Of a stretch of 64,000 bases of DNA, positions 19,785-28,138 are shown in pieces. The notes beneath the pieces are model-generated. The model did no database searches. It was given only the letters and a program-made list of their open reading frames with translations, and was not told where the DNA came from. The position numbers were made by a program, and so were the translations under genes. Source of the stretch: Mycobacterium gallinarum (lineage in GTDB: Bacteria; Actinomycetota; Actinomycetes; Mycobacteriales; Mycobacteriaceae); NCBI RefSeq assembly GCF_010726765.1, contig NZ_AP022602.1, forward strand, positions 124,001 to 188,000. Direction: 5' to 3'. The first letter of the stretch is position 1. Each line of letters begins with the position of its first letter.

Positions 19785-19824
19785 CGGTGCGAGAGCGGCT
19801 TTCTGCGCGGACGGCGCGTAAGAC

Positions 19825-21753
19825 GTGACGGTGACTTCCGTTGCCGCCAGGCGTCGCCGCGCGGTGTGGCCAGTGTTGCTCGGTGTCGCATTGGTGGCGG
19901 GCGTGACCGCCGCGGCGATCGGCGCCCTCGTGTTGGACGACGCGCTTGAGGTGACTGGGCTCAGAGATCCTGGGCCGATCACCACCTACGGGCTGTCCTT
20001 CCTGCGCGCCGCCGGTGAGATCGCTGCGATGGTGGCGATCGGACACTTCTTGTTCGCCGCCTTCCTCGTGCCGCCACAAACCGGTGGAGTGCTCGACGTT
20101 GATGGGTACCGGGCGGTGCGGGTCGGCGCGGTCGCTTGTGCGGTGTGGGCGATGTGCGCTGCGCTATTGGTAGCGCTGACCGTCTCCGATGTGTCGGGGG
20201 TGCCCTTGACTGAGCTGACACCCCTGGATGTTTGGTCGGCGGCCGACCTTGTTGAAACCACTGCGGCGTGGCGCACCACCTCGATCCTGGCAGGAGTCGT
20301 CGCCGTGGCGAGTCTGACGGTGTTGCGGTGGTCGTGGACACCTTTCTTGTTGGTGGGCGGCCTGGTGACTTTGGTGCCGGTCGCCGTGACGGGGCACTCT
20401 TCCACGGGCGGTTCACACGATATCGCGACCAACAGCCTGCTCATTCATTTGATTGCCGGGTCGTTGTGGGCAGGTGGACTGCTCGCCCTACTCGTACACG
20501 CCCTGCGCGGTGGCAGTTATACCGATGTCGCCGCCCGGCGATTTTCGGGTCTGGCGCTTGGATGCTTCGCCGCGATGGCTGTCAGTGGGCTGCTCAATGC
20601 AGCGGTCCGGATCGACGTGTCGAACCTCTGGGATAGCACCTACGGCCTGTTGATCGTGGCGAAGGTGGCAGCGCTTGTTGGACTCGGTGTCATTGGGTGG
20701 CGCCACCGACGATCGTCGATCCGCGCGCTGCAGCTCGATCCGACTTCACGTCGACCGCTACTGCGGCTCGCGCTCGGCGAGGCTGCCCTGTTCGGCATCG
20801 CCGTCGGCGTCGCGGTCGGGCTTGGTCGCACTCCGCCGCCCCCCACGCCGAGCGAACCCTCACCGGCTGAAGTTGCCCTCGGATTCGACCTTCCCGAAGC
20901 GCCGACGATCGCAGGAATGTTTACCGAATGGCGGTTCGACCTGATTTTCGGTACAGCGGCGGTCGTCATGGCCTGCATCTATCTCGCTGGGGTGTACCGG
21001 CTGGCCCGCCGTGGGGACCCGTGGTCGAAGCGACGCACCACATCGTGGCTGATCGGTTGCGTCACAATGCTATTCGCTACCTCGTCGGGACTGGGCATGT
21101 ACATGGCGGCGATGTACAGCATGCACGCCATCGTTCAACTGTTGCTCACCATTGTGGTGCCGGCGCTGCTCGTTCAGGGCGCGCCTGTGACGCTGGCACT
21201 AACGGCGTTGAGAGCAGCCGAACCCGGGGCTGCACCCGGGCCACGCGAATGGGTTCAGGGCGCGTTGGACTCACCGTTGACGCGTCTGCTCACCCAACCG
21301 TGGACGGCACTGGCGATACTCGCGGTGGGCGTCTACGGGTTATGCATTGCTGGCGTCTTCGACATCGCAACTAGCGAACACGCCGCCCACATGGCGACTA
21401 TCGGCTACTTCCTGTTCAGCGGCACACTGCTTTTCGCTGTCGTCAGCGGCGTGCAGCCAGCGCCGCGGCTGATGCCCCAGGGGTGTCGAGTTGCATTGAC
21501 GTTGTTAGCGCTGTCACAGTTCGTGTTCGCAGGGATTGCGGTAGCGAGCATGCAGGGTGTCCTCGGTGAAGCCTTCTATCGTTCGTTGAAGCTGAACTGG
21601 CATACGAACCTTCTCAGCGATCAGAGATTGGGCGGTGTAATCGTCTCAACCAGTGGTGCTTTGGCGATGCTGACGGTCATCGTGATCCTGACCGTGCAGC
21701 GTATCGGTCCCCTGAAAAGGGACAACGGAGTTGCGCCGACCACAAAAGCCTGA
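19825..21753 (+). CDS. CopD-CtaG fusion membrane protein (copper import/oxidase assembly)
   Basis: The 642-residue polytopic protein has an N-terminal CopD copper-resistance half (about 1-330, with GHSSTGGSHDIATNSLLIHLIAGSLWAGG) and a C-terminal CtaG half (about 350-625, with MYSMHAIVQLLLTIVVPALLVQGAP and HAAHMATIGYFLFSG). This fusion is known in actinobacteria (Rv0102-like). CopD partners with CopC in copper uptake and CtaG with oxidase copper-site assembly. GTG 19825 starts 40 bases after ccdA, so a shared transcript is likely. Together with copC (277-897) and ctaD it points to copper supply for an oxidase. Confidence 0.9.
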   Translation: MTVTSVAARRRRAVWPVLLGVALVAGVTAAAIGALVLDDALEVTGLRDPGPITTYGLSFLRAAGEIAAMVAIGHFLFAAFLVPPQTGGVLDVDGYRAVRVGAVACAVWAMCAALLVALTVSDVSGVPLTELTPLDVWSAADLVETTAAWRTTSILAGVVAVASLTVLRWSWTPFLLVGGLVTLVPVAVTGHSSTGGSHDIATNSLLIHLIAGSLWAGGLLALLVHALRGGSYTDVAARRFSGLALGCFAAMAVSGLLNAAVRIDVSNLWDSTYGLLIVAKVAALVGLGVIGWRHRRSSIRALQLDPTSRRPLLRLALGEAALFGIAVGVAVGLGRTPPPPTPSEPSPAEVALGFDLPEAPTIAGMFTEWRFDLIFGTAAVVMACIYLAGVYRLARRGDPWSKRRTTSWLIGCVTMLFATSSGLGMYMAAMYSMHAIVQLLLTIVVPALLVQGAPVTLALTALRAAEPGAAPGPREWVQGALDSPLTRLLTQPWTALAILAVGVYGLCIAGVFDIATSEHAAHMATIGYFLFSGTLLFAVVSGVQPAPRLMPQGCRVALTLLALSQFVFAGIAVASMQGVLGEAFYRSLKLNWHTNLLSDQRLGGVIVSTSGALAMLTVIVILTVQRIGPLKRDNGVAPTTKA

Positions 21754-21849
21754 AGTTGACGAGCGCGTCGCACACTGCGTACCGGAATGCATAACGCAGC
21801 GACCACATCTTCCACCTACGCGCACGGCACGCCGACCATCCGATTGCGG

Positions 21850-22509
21850 CTACTCCTTCAGTGCCTTTTCAACCGCCGCCGATAAGTCTTCGTAGCTTCT
21901 GAATTCCACTTCGTTTCCGTTGAGGAAGAAAGTCGGGGTGCCCTGGACGCCGAGGGCCTGACCGTCGGCCACGTCCACGTTGACACGGTCGAGCGTGGCG
22001 GGGTCGTTGTAGGCGGCGTCGAACGCGGCCATGTCGAGCCCTAGTTCGGTGGCGAAGCCGCGGAAGGTGGAGTCGGCCGGGGTCCGCTGTTCGCCCCATT
22101 GGCTCTGGGTTTCATACATCTTCTTGTACATCGGCTCGAACTTGCCCTGCTGAGCGGCTGACTCGACCGCACGCGCTGCTCGCTCGGCGTTGAAGTGAGA
22201 CGGAATGGGGAAGTAGCGGATGACGAAGTTGACACGGTCTCCGTACTCGGATCGCGCCTGCTCGACCATCGGGAATGCCGCGCGGCACGCCTCGCATTCG
22301 AAGTCGAGAAACTCGACGAGGGTGACATTGCTGTTCGGCGCGTTGTTGAGGCGGCGGCTGTTGTCCCGGACCAGTTGACCTACCTCGCCGCCCTCGGCCT
22401 GCGCTGCGGCGGGTGTGTCCTTTTTCTGGACCGAGAGGTAGACGCCGGCCCCGATTATCACGGTAATGACGGCAAACGCGGTCAGTAGAACGCGTGTGAT
22501 GGGTGCCAT
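21850..22509 (-). CDS. DsbA-like periplasmic thiol-disulfide protein
   Basis: The 219-residue protein has an N-terminal membrane anchor (about 7-27) and a thioredoxin-4/DsbA domain. The active site is FECEACRAAF (CEAC) and the cis-Pro loop is QGTPTFFLNGNEV. It probably oxidises or isomerises secreted protein cysteines. ATG 22509 follows AAGGA at nine bases; the open frame extends upstream without coding character. A full shared operator lies at 22618-22636, 109 bases upstream, placing it in the same regulon as ccdA and the TlpA-like gene. Confidence 0.9.
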   Translation of the reverse strand: MAPITRVLLTAFAVITVIIGAGVYLSVQKKDTPAAAQAEGGEVGQLVRDNSRRLNNAPNSNVTLVEFLDFECEACRAAFPMVEQARSEYGDRVNFVIRYFPIPSHFNAERAARAVESAAQQGKFEPMYKKMYETQSQWGEQRTPADSTFRGFATELGLDMAAFDAAYNDPATLDRVNVDVADGQALGVQGTPTFFLNGNEVEFRSYEDLSAAVEKALKE

Positions 22510-22617
22510 CTGAGTACGTCCTTCTTTCAGAGAGCGTCTGTTCTGCGCTGGGGCGGCCACCTGCGGTGGCGGCGCGCCGGAACGGACGTGAGGATGTGCA
22601 TCTCGCGTTCGACTATA

Positions 22618-22636
22618 TACGTAGGAAGACCGTAGA
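22618..22636. promoter_or_regulatory. Shared operator upstream of the DsbA-like gene
   Basis: TACGTAGGAAGACCGTAGA is a full match to the motif, in the intergenic region before the DsbA-like gene and downstream of the cad cluster. Confidence 0.72.
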
Positions 22637-22712
22637 CGTCCCGCGTGACCCACATGAATGCCTCGAACCGACGCGGAAGCGGCGGTTTTCCGAGAGCTCC
22701 TCCGCCGTCGCC

Positions 22713-23294
22713 CTAGGTGATGGATGGCGCCTGAGCGAGACGCCACATACCCCACCACGCGACCGGAGCCAGCGCGAATACGCTCCACATTCCGGGCACG
22801 TAGCCGGCCCCGGCCGGATCCAGCCACGGAAAGACCAGGAAGTGTGCCAACTCGGTCAGGCCCATTGAGGCGAAGAAGGTCCACGCGAGATAACGGCCGA
22901 TCGGCCGACGGCGGTGCATGAGAACCGGAACCAGCAGCCAGGCGCCGGCCGAAACAACGACTAGCAAGATCACCGGGACCGAAGTCACCGGAGGAGTCGG
23001 CACGCCTGTGACCGTCGCCAGGAAGGCGAAGAAGTCCATCTGTTTTTCTTCGACGCGGTGAATCACGAACAATGCCAACGCGATCCAGTAAGGGGCGCGG
23101 ATGTCGGCCCAGCTACCGCCATTCGGCCACACCAGCCACAGGAGCAGGCCGCCGACGAACCCGGCGGTGAAGATGAGCATCGTCGCCAGCCCGAGCGCCC
23201 AGTAGCCCACGCCCAATGTCGCGACCGTCAGCGCTACTGCGGCAGCGACGGACGGCGCGGGCATCGCACCGCGGTTCGACTCCGTGACAGCCAC
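22713..23294 (-). CDS. HXXEE-domain membrane protein
   Basis: The protein has about 193 residues and five or six membrane helices. FVIHRVEEKQMDFFAFL contains the HxxEE motif that names this poorly known family, and ELAHFLVFPWLDP is a second conserved polar helix. The start is uncertain: GTG 23294, TTG 23312 and ATG 23264 are in frame and none has a clear ribosome binding site. It is the last gene of the cadC-cadA-DUF3703 cluster and probably accessory to metal tolerance, but its activity is unknown. Confidence 0.65.
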   Translation of the reverse strand: MAVTESNRGAMPAPSVAAAVALTVATLGVGYWALGLATMLIFTAGFVGGLLLWLVWPNGGSWADIRAPYWIALALFVIHRVEEKQMDFFAFLATVTGVPTPPVTSVPVILLVVVSAGAWLLVPVLMHRRRPIGRYLAWTFFASMGLTELAHFLVFPWLDPAGAGYVPGMWSVFALAPVAWWGMWRLAQAPSIT

Positions 23295-23308
23295 CGTGGT
23301 CGTGCCCG

Positions 23309-23650
23309 TCAATTGTCCACGAGCGAGGCGAGGTCGTCCGGTATTGCCATCGGAGTCATGAGGCCTGCATCGACCCTGCCGGTGTTGCCCACCGGATACC
23401 GTCCGCTCAGCGATCCGGGCGCAGCGACGATGAGGCGAACCACCTGGCCCAGCGCTTCGCGACGGTCTCGTTGGCGCAGGGCGAGCGACAGCATCGCAGC
23501 GTGGTTGCAGGTGTGCAGCCAGGGATCGGGTTGAGACACGATGTGGGCTCGTTCCAGATGTCGCCATCGTTGCTCTGCCGACGGTGCGAGCTTCGCGGCG
23601 GCCATTTCCCGCCGGTAGCCGTCGCGGGCCGGGACACTGATGCGCGTCAT
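23309..23650 (-). CDS. DUF3703-family protein
   Basis: The 113-residue soluble protein matches DUF3703: HLERAHIVSQP...HTCNHAAMLSLALRQRDRREALGQVVRL followed by SGRYPVGNTGRVDAGLMTPMAIPDDLASL. The conserved His residues (HLERAH, HTCNH) suggest metal binding, but the function is not established. ATG 23650 has GGTGG upstream. It sits between the cadmium-type ATPase and the HXXEE protein on the same strand, so co-transcription is likely. Confidence 0.78.
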   Translation of the reverse strand: MTRISVPARDGYRREMAAAKLAPSAEQRWRHLERAHIVSQPDPWLHTCNHAAMLSLALRQRDRREALGQVVRLIVAAPGSLSGRYPVGNTGRVDAGLMTPMAIPDDLASLVDN

Positions 23651-23731
23651 GCCGCCACCGGCCAATCACGTTGAGCAATAGACAATTTCGCAGCGATGAC
23701 TGAACCATGCGGCCGTGATTTCACGTGGTGC

Positions 23732-25843
23732 TCACTTCTGGAAGTGTGTCGACTCATGGCGTGACTCCTCGGGTTCGATGGGGCGGCAGCACGCGCAGTC
23801 CTCGCCGCAGGTATGACGTTGAGCTGGGGGCGCCGGTGCGGGGAATGCCGGCGGAGCGCAGCAGGCGTCGACGGGCGGAGGGGGCGGGGGCAGGGTGCCG
23901 TGTTGCACCGCGGTTGCAGCGCGCAGCGGTGCAACGTCGTCGGGCAGTGGCTGGGTGCGTGCGGCGCGGATCGCGTTGAGGATGACGAGCACTTCGGCTA
24001 CCTCGTGGATGAGCACCACGGTGGCCAATCCAAGAACACCGAAGGCGGCGAGGGGGATCAGGATGGTGATGATCGCCATCGACAATCCGATGTTCTGCAG
24101 CATGATTCGACGGGCGCGGCGGGCGTGGGCGAGAACCTGGGGGAGGTGACGCAGGTCCTCGCCCATTAGCGCGACGTCGGCGGTTTCAATGGCGACGTCG
24201 GTACCCATCGCGCCCATCGCGATGCCGATGTCGGCGGTGGCCAGTGCGGGTGCATCGTTGACGCCGTCGCCGACCATCGCGATGGGCCGGCCGCCGGATA
24301 GTTCGGGCAGCAGGCGCGCTTTGTCTTCGGGCAGCAGGTCGGCGTGCACGGCGGTGATGCCGGCAGCTTCGGCTACCGCTCGAGCTGTGCGAACATTGTC
24401 GCCGGTGAGCATCGCTGTCTTGATGCCCAGTTCACGCAGTTGCCGGATGACTTCGGGGGCTTCGGGCCGCAGTTCGTCGCGGACCGCGATCGCGGCGATG
24501 ACGGCGGCGTCGCGTTCGAGCAGGACCACCGTTGCCCCTGCCGATTGAAGGCGGGTGACGTCGCCGGCGAATTCCCCGGGCGTGATCCAGCCGGGCTTAC
24601 CCAAACGGATGGTGGATCCTTCGAGGCGTCCGCTGATGCCGTGGCCGGCGAAGGCTGTCACATCGTCGGCGGCCGCGACGCCGGGGGCCGAGGCGGCGAC
24701 GATGGCTTGGGCCAGAGGGTGCTCGCTGCGAGATTCCACCGCGGATGCCATCTGCAGGGCTTCGGCTTCGGTGACCCCGCCGGCGGTCACGGTCTCGACG
24801 ACCTGGGGGCTGTTCCGTGTCAGTGTGCCGGTCTTGTCGAGGGCGATCACGGTGATGCGTCCGAGTTCCTCGATCGCGGCGCCACCCTTGACGAGAGCGC
24901 CCTGTCGACTGGCGGCGCCGATGGCGGCCACGACGGTCAGGGGCACCGCGATGGCCAGAGCGCACGGTGACGCCGCAACGAGCACCACCAGCGCGCGTTC
25001 GAGCCACAACACCGGATCGCCAACGAGCGCGCCGATTCCGGCGACTGCCGCGGCGAGAACCAGGATCGCCGGGACGAGTGGGCGGGCGACCCGATCGGCC
25101 AGGCGCTGGCCCGCGCCCTTGCGTTCCTGGGCCTGCTCCACGATGTGAACGATGCGGGCCAAGGAGCTGTCAGCAGCGGCTGCGGTGACGGTGACTTCGA
25201 TGGCCCCGCCGCCGTTGATTGCTCCAGCATGCACGACAGTGCCTGGTCCGGCTTCGACTGGAACCGATTCCCCGGTGATCGCCGACAGATCCAGGCTGGT
25301 ACGACCGGAGGTGATGACGCCGTCGGTGGCTGCGCGGTCTCCCGGCCGCAAGACCATCAGGTCGTCTACCACCAATTCATCTGGCGTCACGCCGGTTTGA
25401 CGTCCCTCGCGGATCACCGTCACCGTAGGTGGTACCAGCGACAGCAGGGCGCGAAGACTTCGGCGAGTACGCGTCACCGCGTAGTGCTCAAGTCCCTCAG
25501 CAATGGAGAACAGGATTGCAAGGAGCGCTGCCTCGGCGACCTGCCCCAGTGCCACGGCGCCGATCGCGGCGATCGTCATCAACGTGCCCACCCCGAGGCG
25601 GCCGTGCCGAAGGTTGCGAACGGCGCCGGGTGCGAAGGTTAAGGCCCCAACGGCAACTGCCGCCAATTCAGCTGCCAGGCTGACCGTTTGAAGACCACTT
25701 CGGTCGAGCGCCCAACCGGCAAGCAGCAACGCCGCCGCCACGGCAGCCAATTGCAGCTCTCGAACATGCCACAACTTGTCCGGCCCCGAGTCGGGCTCGG
25801 CGTCGGCGTCCTTGCCCACAGGCCCGCAACACGCATCAGACAT
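23732..25843 (-). CDS. P1B-type Cd/Zn/Pb-class ATPase with Cys-rich termini
   Basis: The 703-residue pump carries TGES, AASPCALAIAVPLTV, DKTGTLTRN and [10 protein letters not shown], with HEVAEVLVILNA in the last helix. The sixth-helix motif is SPC rather than the CPC of classical CadA. Metal-binding ends are unusual: the N-terminus begins SDACCGP, and the C-terminus carries ACCAPP and then CGEDCACC before a short tail. It overlaps the end of the CadC-like repressor gene by eight bases, so the two are coupled. The substrate is inferred as Cd/Zn/Pb from the CadC-type sensor, not from the pump signature. Confidence 0.88.
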   Translation of the reverse strand: MSDACCGPVGKDADAEPDSGPDKLWHVRELQLAAVAAALLLAGWALDRSGLQTVSLAAELAAVAVGALTFAPGAVRNLRHGRLGVGTLMTIAAIGAVALGQVAEAALLAILFSIAEGLEHYAVTRTRRSLRALLSLVPPTVTVIREGRQTGVTPDELVVDDLMVLRPGDRAATDGVITSGRTSLDLSAITGESVPVEAGPGTVVHAGAINGGGAIEVTVTAAAADSSLARIVHIVEQAQERKGAGQRLADRVARPLVPAILVLAAAVAGIGALVGDPVLWLERALVVLVAASPCALAIAVPLTVVAAIGAASRQGALVKGGAAIEELGRITVIALDKTGTLTRNSPQVVETVTAGGVTEAEALQMASAVESRSEHPLAQAIVAASAPGVAAADDVTAFAGHGISGRLEGSTIRLGKPGWITPGEFAGDVTRLQSAGATVVLLERDAAVIAAIAVRDELRPEAPEVIRQLRELGIKTAMLTGDNVRTARAVAEAAGITAVHADLLPEDKARLLPELSGGRPIAMVGDGVNDAPALATADIGIAMGAMGTDVAIETADVALMGEDLRHLPQVLAHARRARRIMLQNIGLSMAIITILIPLAAFGVLGLATVVLIHEVAEVLVILNAIRAARTQPLPDDVAPLRAATAVQHGTLPPPPPPVDACCAPPAFPAPAPPAQRHTCGEDCACCRPIEPEESRHESTHFQK

Positions 25844-26225
25844 GACGAACCTCGGCAGGCCGGCGGCCTGTGTGTCCGAAAACGGCTTCGGTCAAGGACC
25901 GGCCGCGATCGGTGAGCTGATACATCACCATCCGGGCTTGCCGCCGGGACGTCACGAGACCGGCGACTTTGAGCTGACGCAGGTGATGCGACACGAGGTT
26001 CTGCGATTGGCCGACCACCCAAGCCATGTCGCACACACACAGCTCATCGCCTTCGAGAAGGGCTGATGCGATGGTCAGCCGGGTCGGGTCACTCAGAGCC
26101 CTGGCCGCGGCGGCCAAGACTTCGGCCTCCGCCAACGACGGGAGCAGGGCGCGAATCCGCTCGGCGTGCGGCAAGTCCAGACACAGCAGTTCGCACCGAT
26201 CGATCGACGGTTCGGTCATCAGCAC
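25836..26225 (-). CDS. CadC-type ArsR-family metal sensor
   Basis: The 129-residue winged-helix repressor has the two Cys pairs that define CadC: CELLC near the N-terminus and ELCVCDMAW in the recognition region. These bind Cd/Pb/Bi in the family. DNA-binding helix QNLVSHHLRQLKVAGLV is intact. The start is GTG 26225 or ATG 26219; neither has a ribosome binding site, so it is probably leaderless. AT-rich dyads (TACTAACGTATGTTGATATG) lie directly upstream and are the likely autoregulatory operator. Confidence 0.88.
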   Translation of the reverse strand: MLMTEPSIDRCELLCLDLPHAERIRALLPSLAEAEVLAAAARALSDPTRLTIASALLEGDELCVCDMAWVVGQSQNLVSHHLRQLKVAGLVTSRRQARMVMYQLTDRGRSLTEAVFGHTGRRPAEVRHV

Positions 26226-26227
26226 AT

Positions 26228-26255
26228 ACTAACGTATGTTGATATGTCGTAGTAG
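26228..26255. promoter_or_regulatory. Candidate CadC operator
   Basis: This is an AT-rich imperfect dyad adjoining the repressor start, of ArsR/SmtB type. Its right part (GTCGTAGTAGG) also resembles half of the shared TACGTAG operator. Confidence 0.4.
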
Positions 26256-26290
26256 GGGCATTTCGATGTGCCGCCCCGTCGATCGGCACC

Positions 26291-26309
26291 TACGTAGACG
26301 AGCAGTAGG
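26291..26309. promoter_or_regulatory. Shared operator upstream of the serine hydrolase
   Basis: TACGTAGACGAGCAGTAGG is a full match except the last base. It lies 61 bases before the hydrolase start. Confidence 0.7.
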
Positions 26310-26370
26310 AAGCGGCGTAGGTACGGCGTGCCTTCGGCCATGGTGCGTACTGGCCTGACAAGCTGGGCCT

Positions 26371-27162
26371 GTGAAGGCGCTCGCGATCGGGCTTGTCGCA
26401 CTGGTGGTACTGGTCGTGGCTCCGACGCCCGTCGCCAACGCCAACATGGCCCAGCGCATCGCGCAGGCGAACGCCTACCTCGCCACCCGTCCCGGCACCA
26501 TTGGCTATGTCCTCCGCGACCGCACGACCGGACAGGCGCACCGCAACGAGGCGGCCGGCACCATGATGTGGACCGCGTCCACCATCAAACTCGCAATGGT
26601 GGTGGACCTGCTGACGCGGGCGCGCACTGGTCAGATCAGTCTGACCCCAGCCGACAGCCAACTCATGGCCGACATGATGCATTCCTCCGACAGCAAGGCC
26701 GCTGACACGTTGTGGGAACGCTACGGCGGACCCGACAACATGGCGTTCAACCGCAACTTCCCCAACTACGGAATGACCGGTCTGCAAGCGCAGCAGGGGT
26801 TCAGCGCCACCTACCCCTACTGGGGATTCCAAAAATCCACGAGTGATGACCTGGACCGGCTGATGAACTACACCCTCACCAAGCTGCCGCCGGCCCAGAC
26901 CGCGGCCATCGTGTCGGAGATGCAGCACCTCGACGCAAACCAACAATGGGGAGTGTGGGGAGCGGGCGCGGCCATGACCCCCGGCAACAAGAACGGATGG
27001 TCACAGGAGCAGGGGGGCTGGGTGGTCAACAGCGTTGGTTTCGCCGGCCCTCAACAGCGCTACACCCTGGCGATCATGAACTCACTCAACGGTGAGGGCG
27101 GCTATGACGACGGTGTGGAGACCACGACGCGCCTGGCTCAAATTCTGCTATCGCCGACCTAG
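26371..27162 (+). CDS. Secreted class A beta-lactamase-like serine hydrolase
   Basis: The 263-residue protein has a signal peptide (about 1-24) and a penicillin-binding fold. STIK (Ser70-Lys73) is the nucleophile motif, SDSKAADTLWE matches the SxN region, and GNKNGWS stands for KTG. It resembles mycobacterial beta-lactamase-like proteins rather than BlaC itself. A general-acid Glu cannot be assigned by eye, so it could hydrolyse beta-lactams or act on peptidoglycan. GTG 26371 is the likely start. BlaI control would be natural for such a gene, and a full operator lies 61 bases upstream. Confidence 0.85.
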   Translation: MKALAIGLVALVVLVVAPTPVANANMAQRIAQANAYLATRPGTIGYVLRDRTTGQAHRNEAAGTMMWTASTIKLAMVVDLLTRARTGQISLTPADSQLMADMMHSSDSKAADTLWERYGGPDNMAFNRNFPNYGMTGLQAQQGFSATYPYWGFQKSTSDDLDRLMNYTLTKLPPAQTAAIVSEMQHLDANQQWGVWGAGAAMTPGNKNGWSQEQGGWVVNSVGFAGPQQRYTLAIMNSLNGEGGYDDGVETTTRLAQILLSPT

Positions 27163-27177
27163 CGCAGACTTCTCACC

Positions 27178-27194
27178 GTGCTTGCAACAAGCAC
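27178..27194. terminator. Hairpin after the serine hydrolase gene
   Basis: GTGCTTG-CAA-CAAGCAC is a perfect seven-base stem with a three-base loop, 15 bases after the stop codon. There is no T run. The remaining bases to 27460 show no gene. Confidence 0.5.
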
Positions 27195-27460
27195 GACAAC
27201 TCCCATGCGGACGACTAGTTCGTTGCCGATTGTCACCAAAGCGACTGCTGCACTCGGGATTCAATGCCGTACACGCGACTGGCAGCGGCATGACTCCTGA
27301 GAGTCACAGTGGTCGCCGCTGGTGGAAGTGGTCTTTATCAAATCTTCATCGGAAGTCGAACCGACCCATACTTGGAATCCCGAAGCTGGAGGGTAACCGG
27401 CGGCGATAGCCCGTGTCGGTGTACGCATGAGGTCAATGGAGTGATCGGGAGGGATGTGCG

Positions 27461-28129
27461 ATGCAGCACAAGCGATATGGATTCGGACTCGCGGCGGTGG
27501 TGGCGTTGGCCCTCTTCTCGAGCGCCTGTTCGAACACGAACAGCGAGACCCAGGGTTCCGCAGCCGCCTCTGCCCCGTCGCCGGTTTCCACCAGCGCTGC
27601 TGGCAATGACACGCACAACGACGCCGATGTGACGTTCGCTCAAGGCATGATCCCACATCATCAGCAGGCAATCGAGATGAGCGACATGCTCCTCGCCAAG
27701 CAGGGCGTCGACCCTGAAATCGTGTCGCTGGCCAACCAGATCAAGAGCGCGCAAGGTCCGGAGATCGAGCAGATGCAGGGTTGGTTGCAAGCGTGGGGCG
27801 CGTCGTCCACACCCGCGCCCACCAGCAGCGGGATGCCCGGTCACGACATGCCCGGCGACGGTGACGCCAGTCAGATGCCGGGTATGGCCGGCGGCGGCCA
27901 CGGGATGATGTCTGAGGGGGACATGGCTGCCCTGCAGAATGCACAGGGCGGCGATGCTGGCCGGTTGTTCCTGACACAGATGATCGAGCACCACAAGGGT
28001 GCAATCACCATGGCCCAGCTCGAAATCGACAATGGGCAGTTCCCCGCGGCGGTGGAAATGGCACGGACCATCGTTTCCAATCAGCAAGAGGAAATCACCA
28101 CCATGCAGGGGATCTTGGAAAATCAATGA
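27461..28129 (+). CDS. DUF305-family copper-responsive lipoprotein
   Basis: The 222-residue protein has a lipoprotein signal (ALALFSSAC) and two DUF305 helical repeats with the full motifs GMIPHHQQAIEMSDM and QMIEHHKGAITMAQ. A Met/His-rich linker (MPGHDMPGDGDASQMPGMAGGGHGMM) lies between them. The family is commonly copper-induced and its His and Met residues are plausible Cu ligands. ATG follows GGAGGG. It converges on the two-component system, whose kinase gene ends nine bases away. Confidence 0.9.
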   Translation: MQHKRYGFGLAAVVALALFSSACSNTNSETQGSAAASAPSPVSTSAAGNDTHNDADVTFAQGMIPHHQQAIEMSDMLLAKQGVDPEIVSLANQIKSAQGPEIEQMQGWLQAWGASSTPAPTSSGMPGHDMPGDGDASQMPGMAGGGHGMMSEGDMAALQNAQGGDAGRLFLTQMIEHHKGAITMAQLEIDNGQFPAAVEMARTIVSNQQEEITTMQGILENQ

Positions 28130-28138
28130 GCCGATTCG

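Noticed and set aside
19440..19985. 181-residue minus-strand frame opposite ccdA and copD
   Set aside because: Ser/Thr/Arg-rich shadow of two well-supported membrane protein genes.
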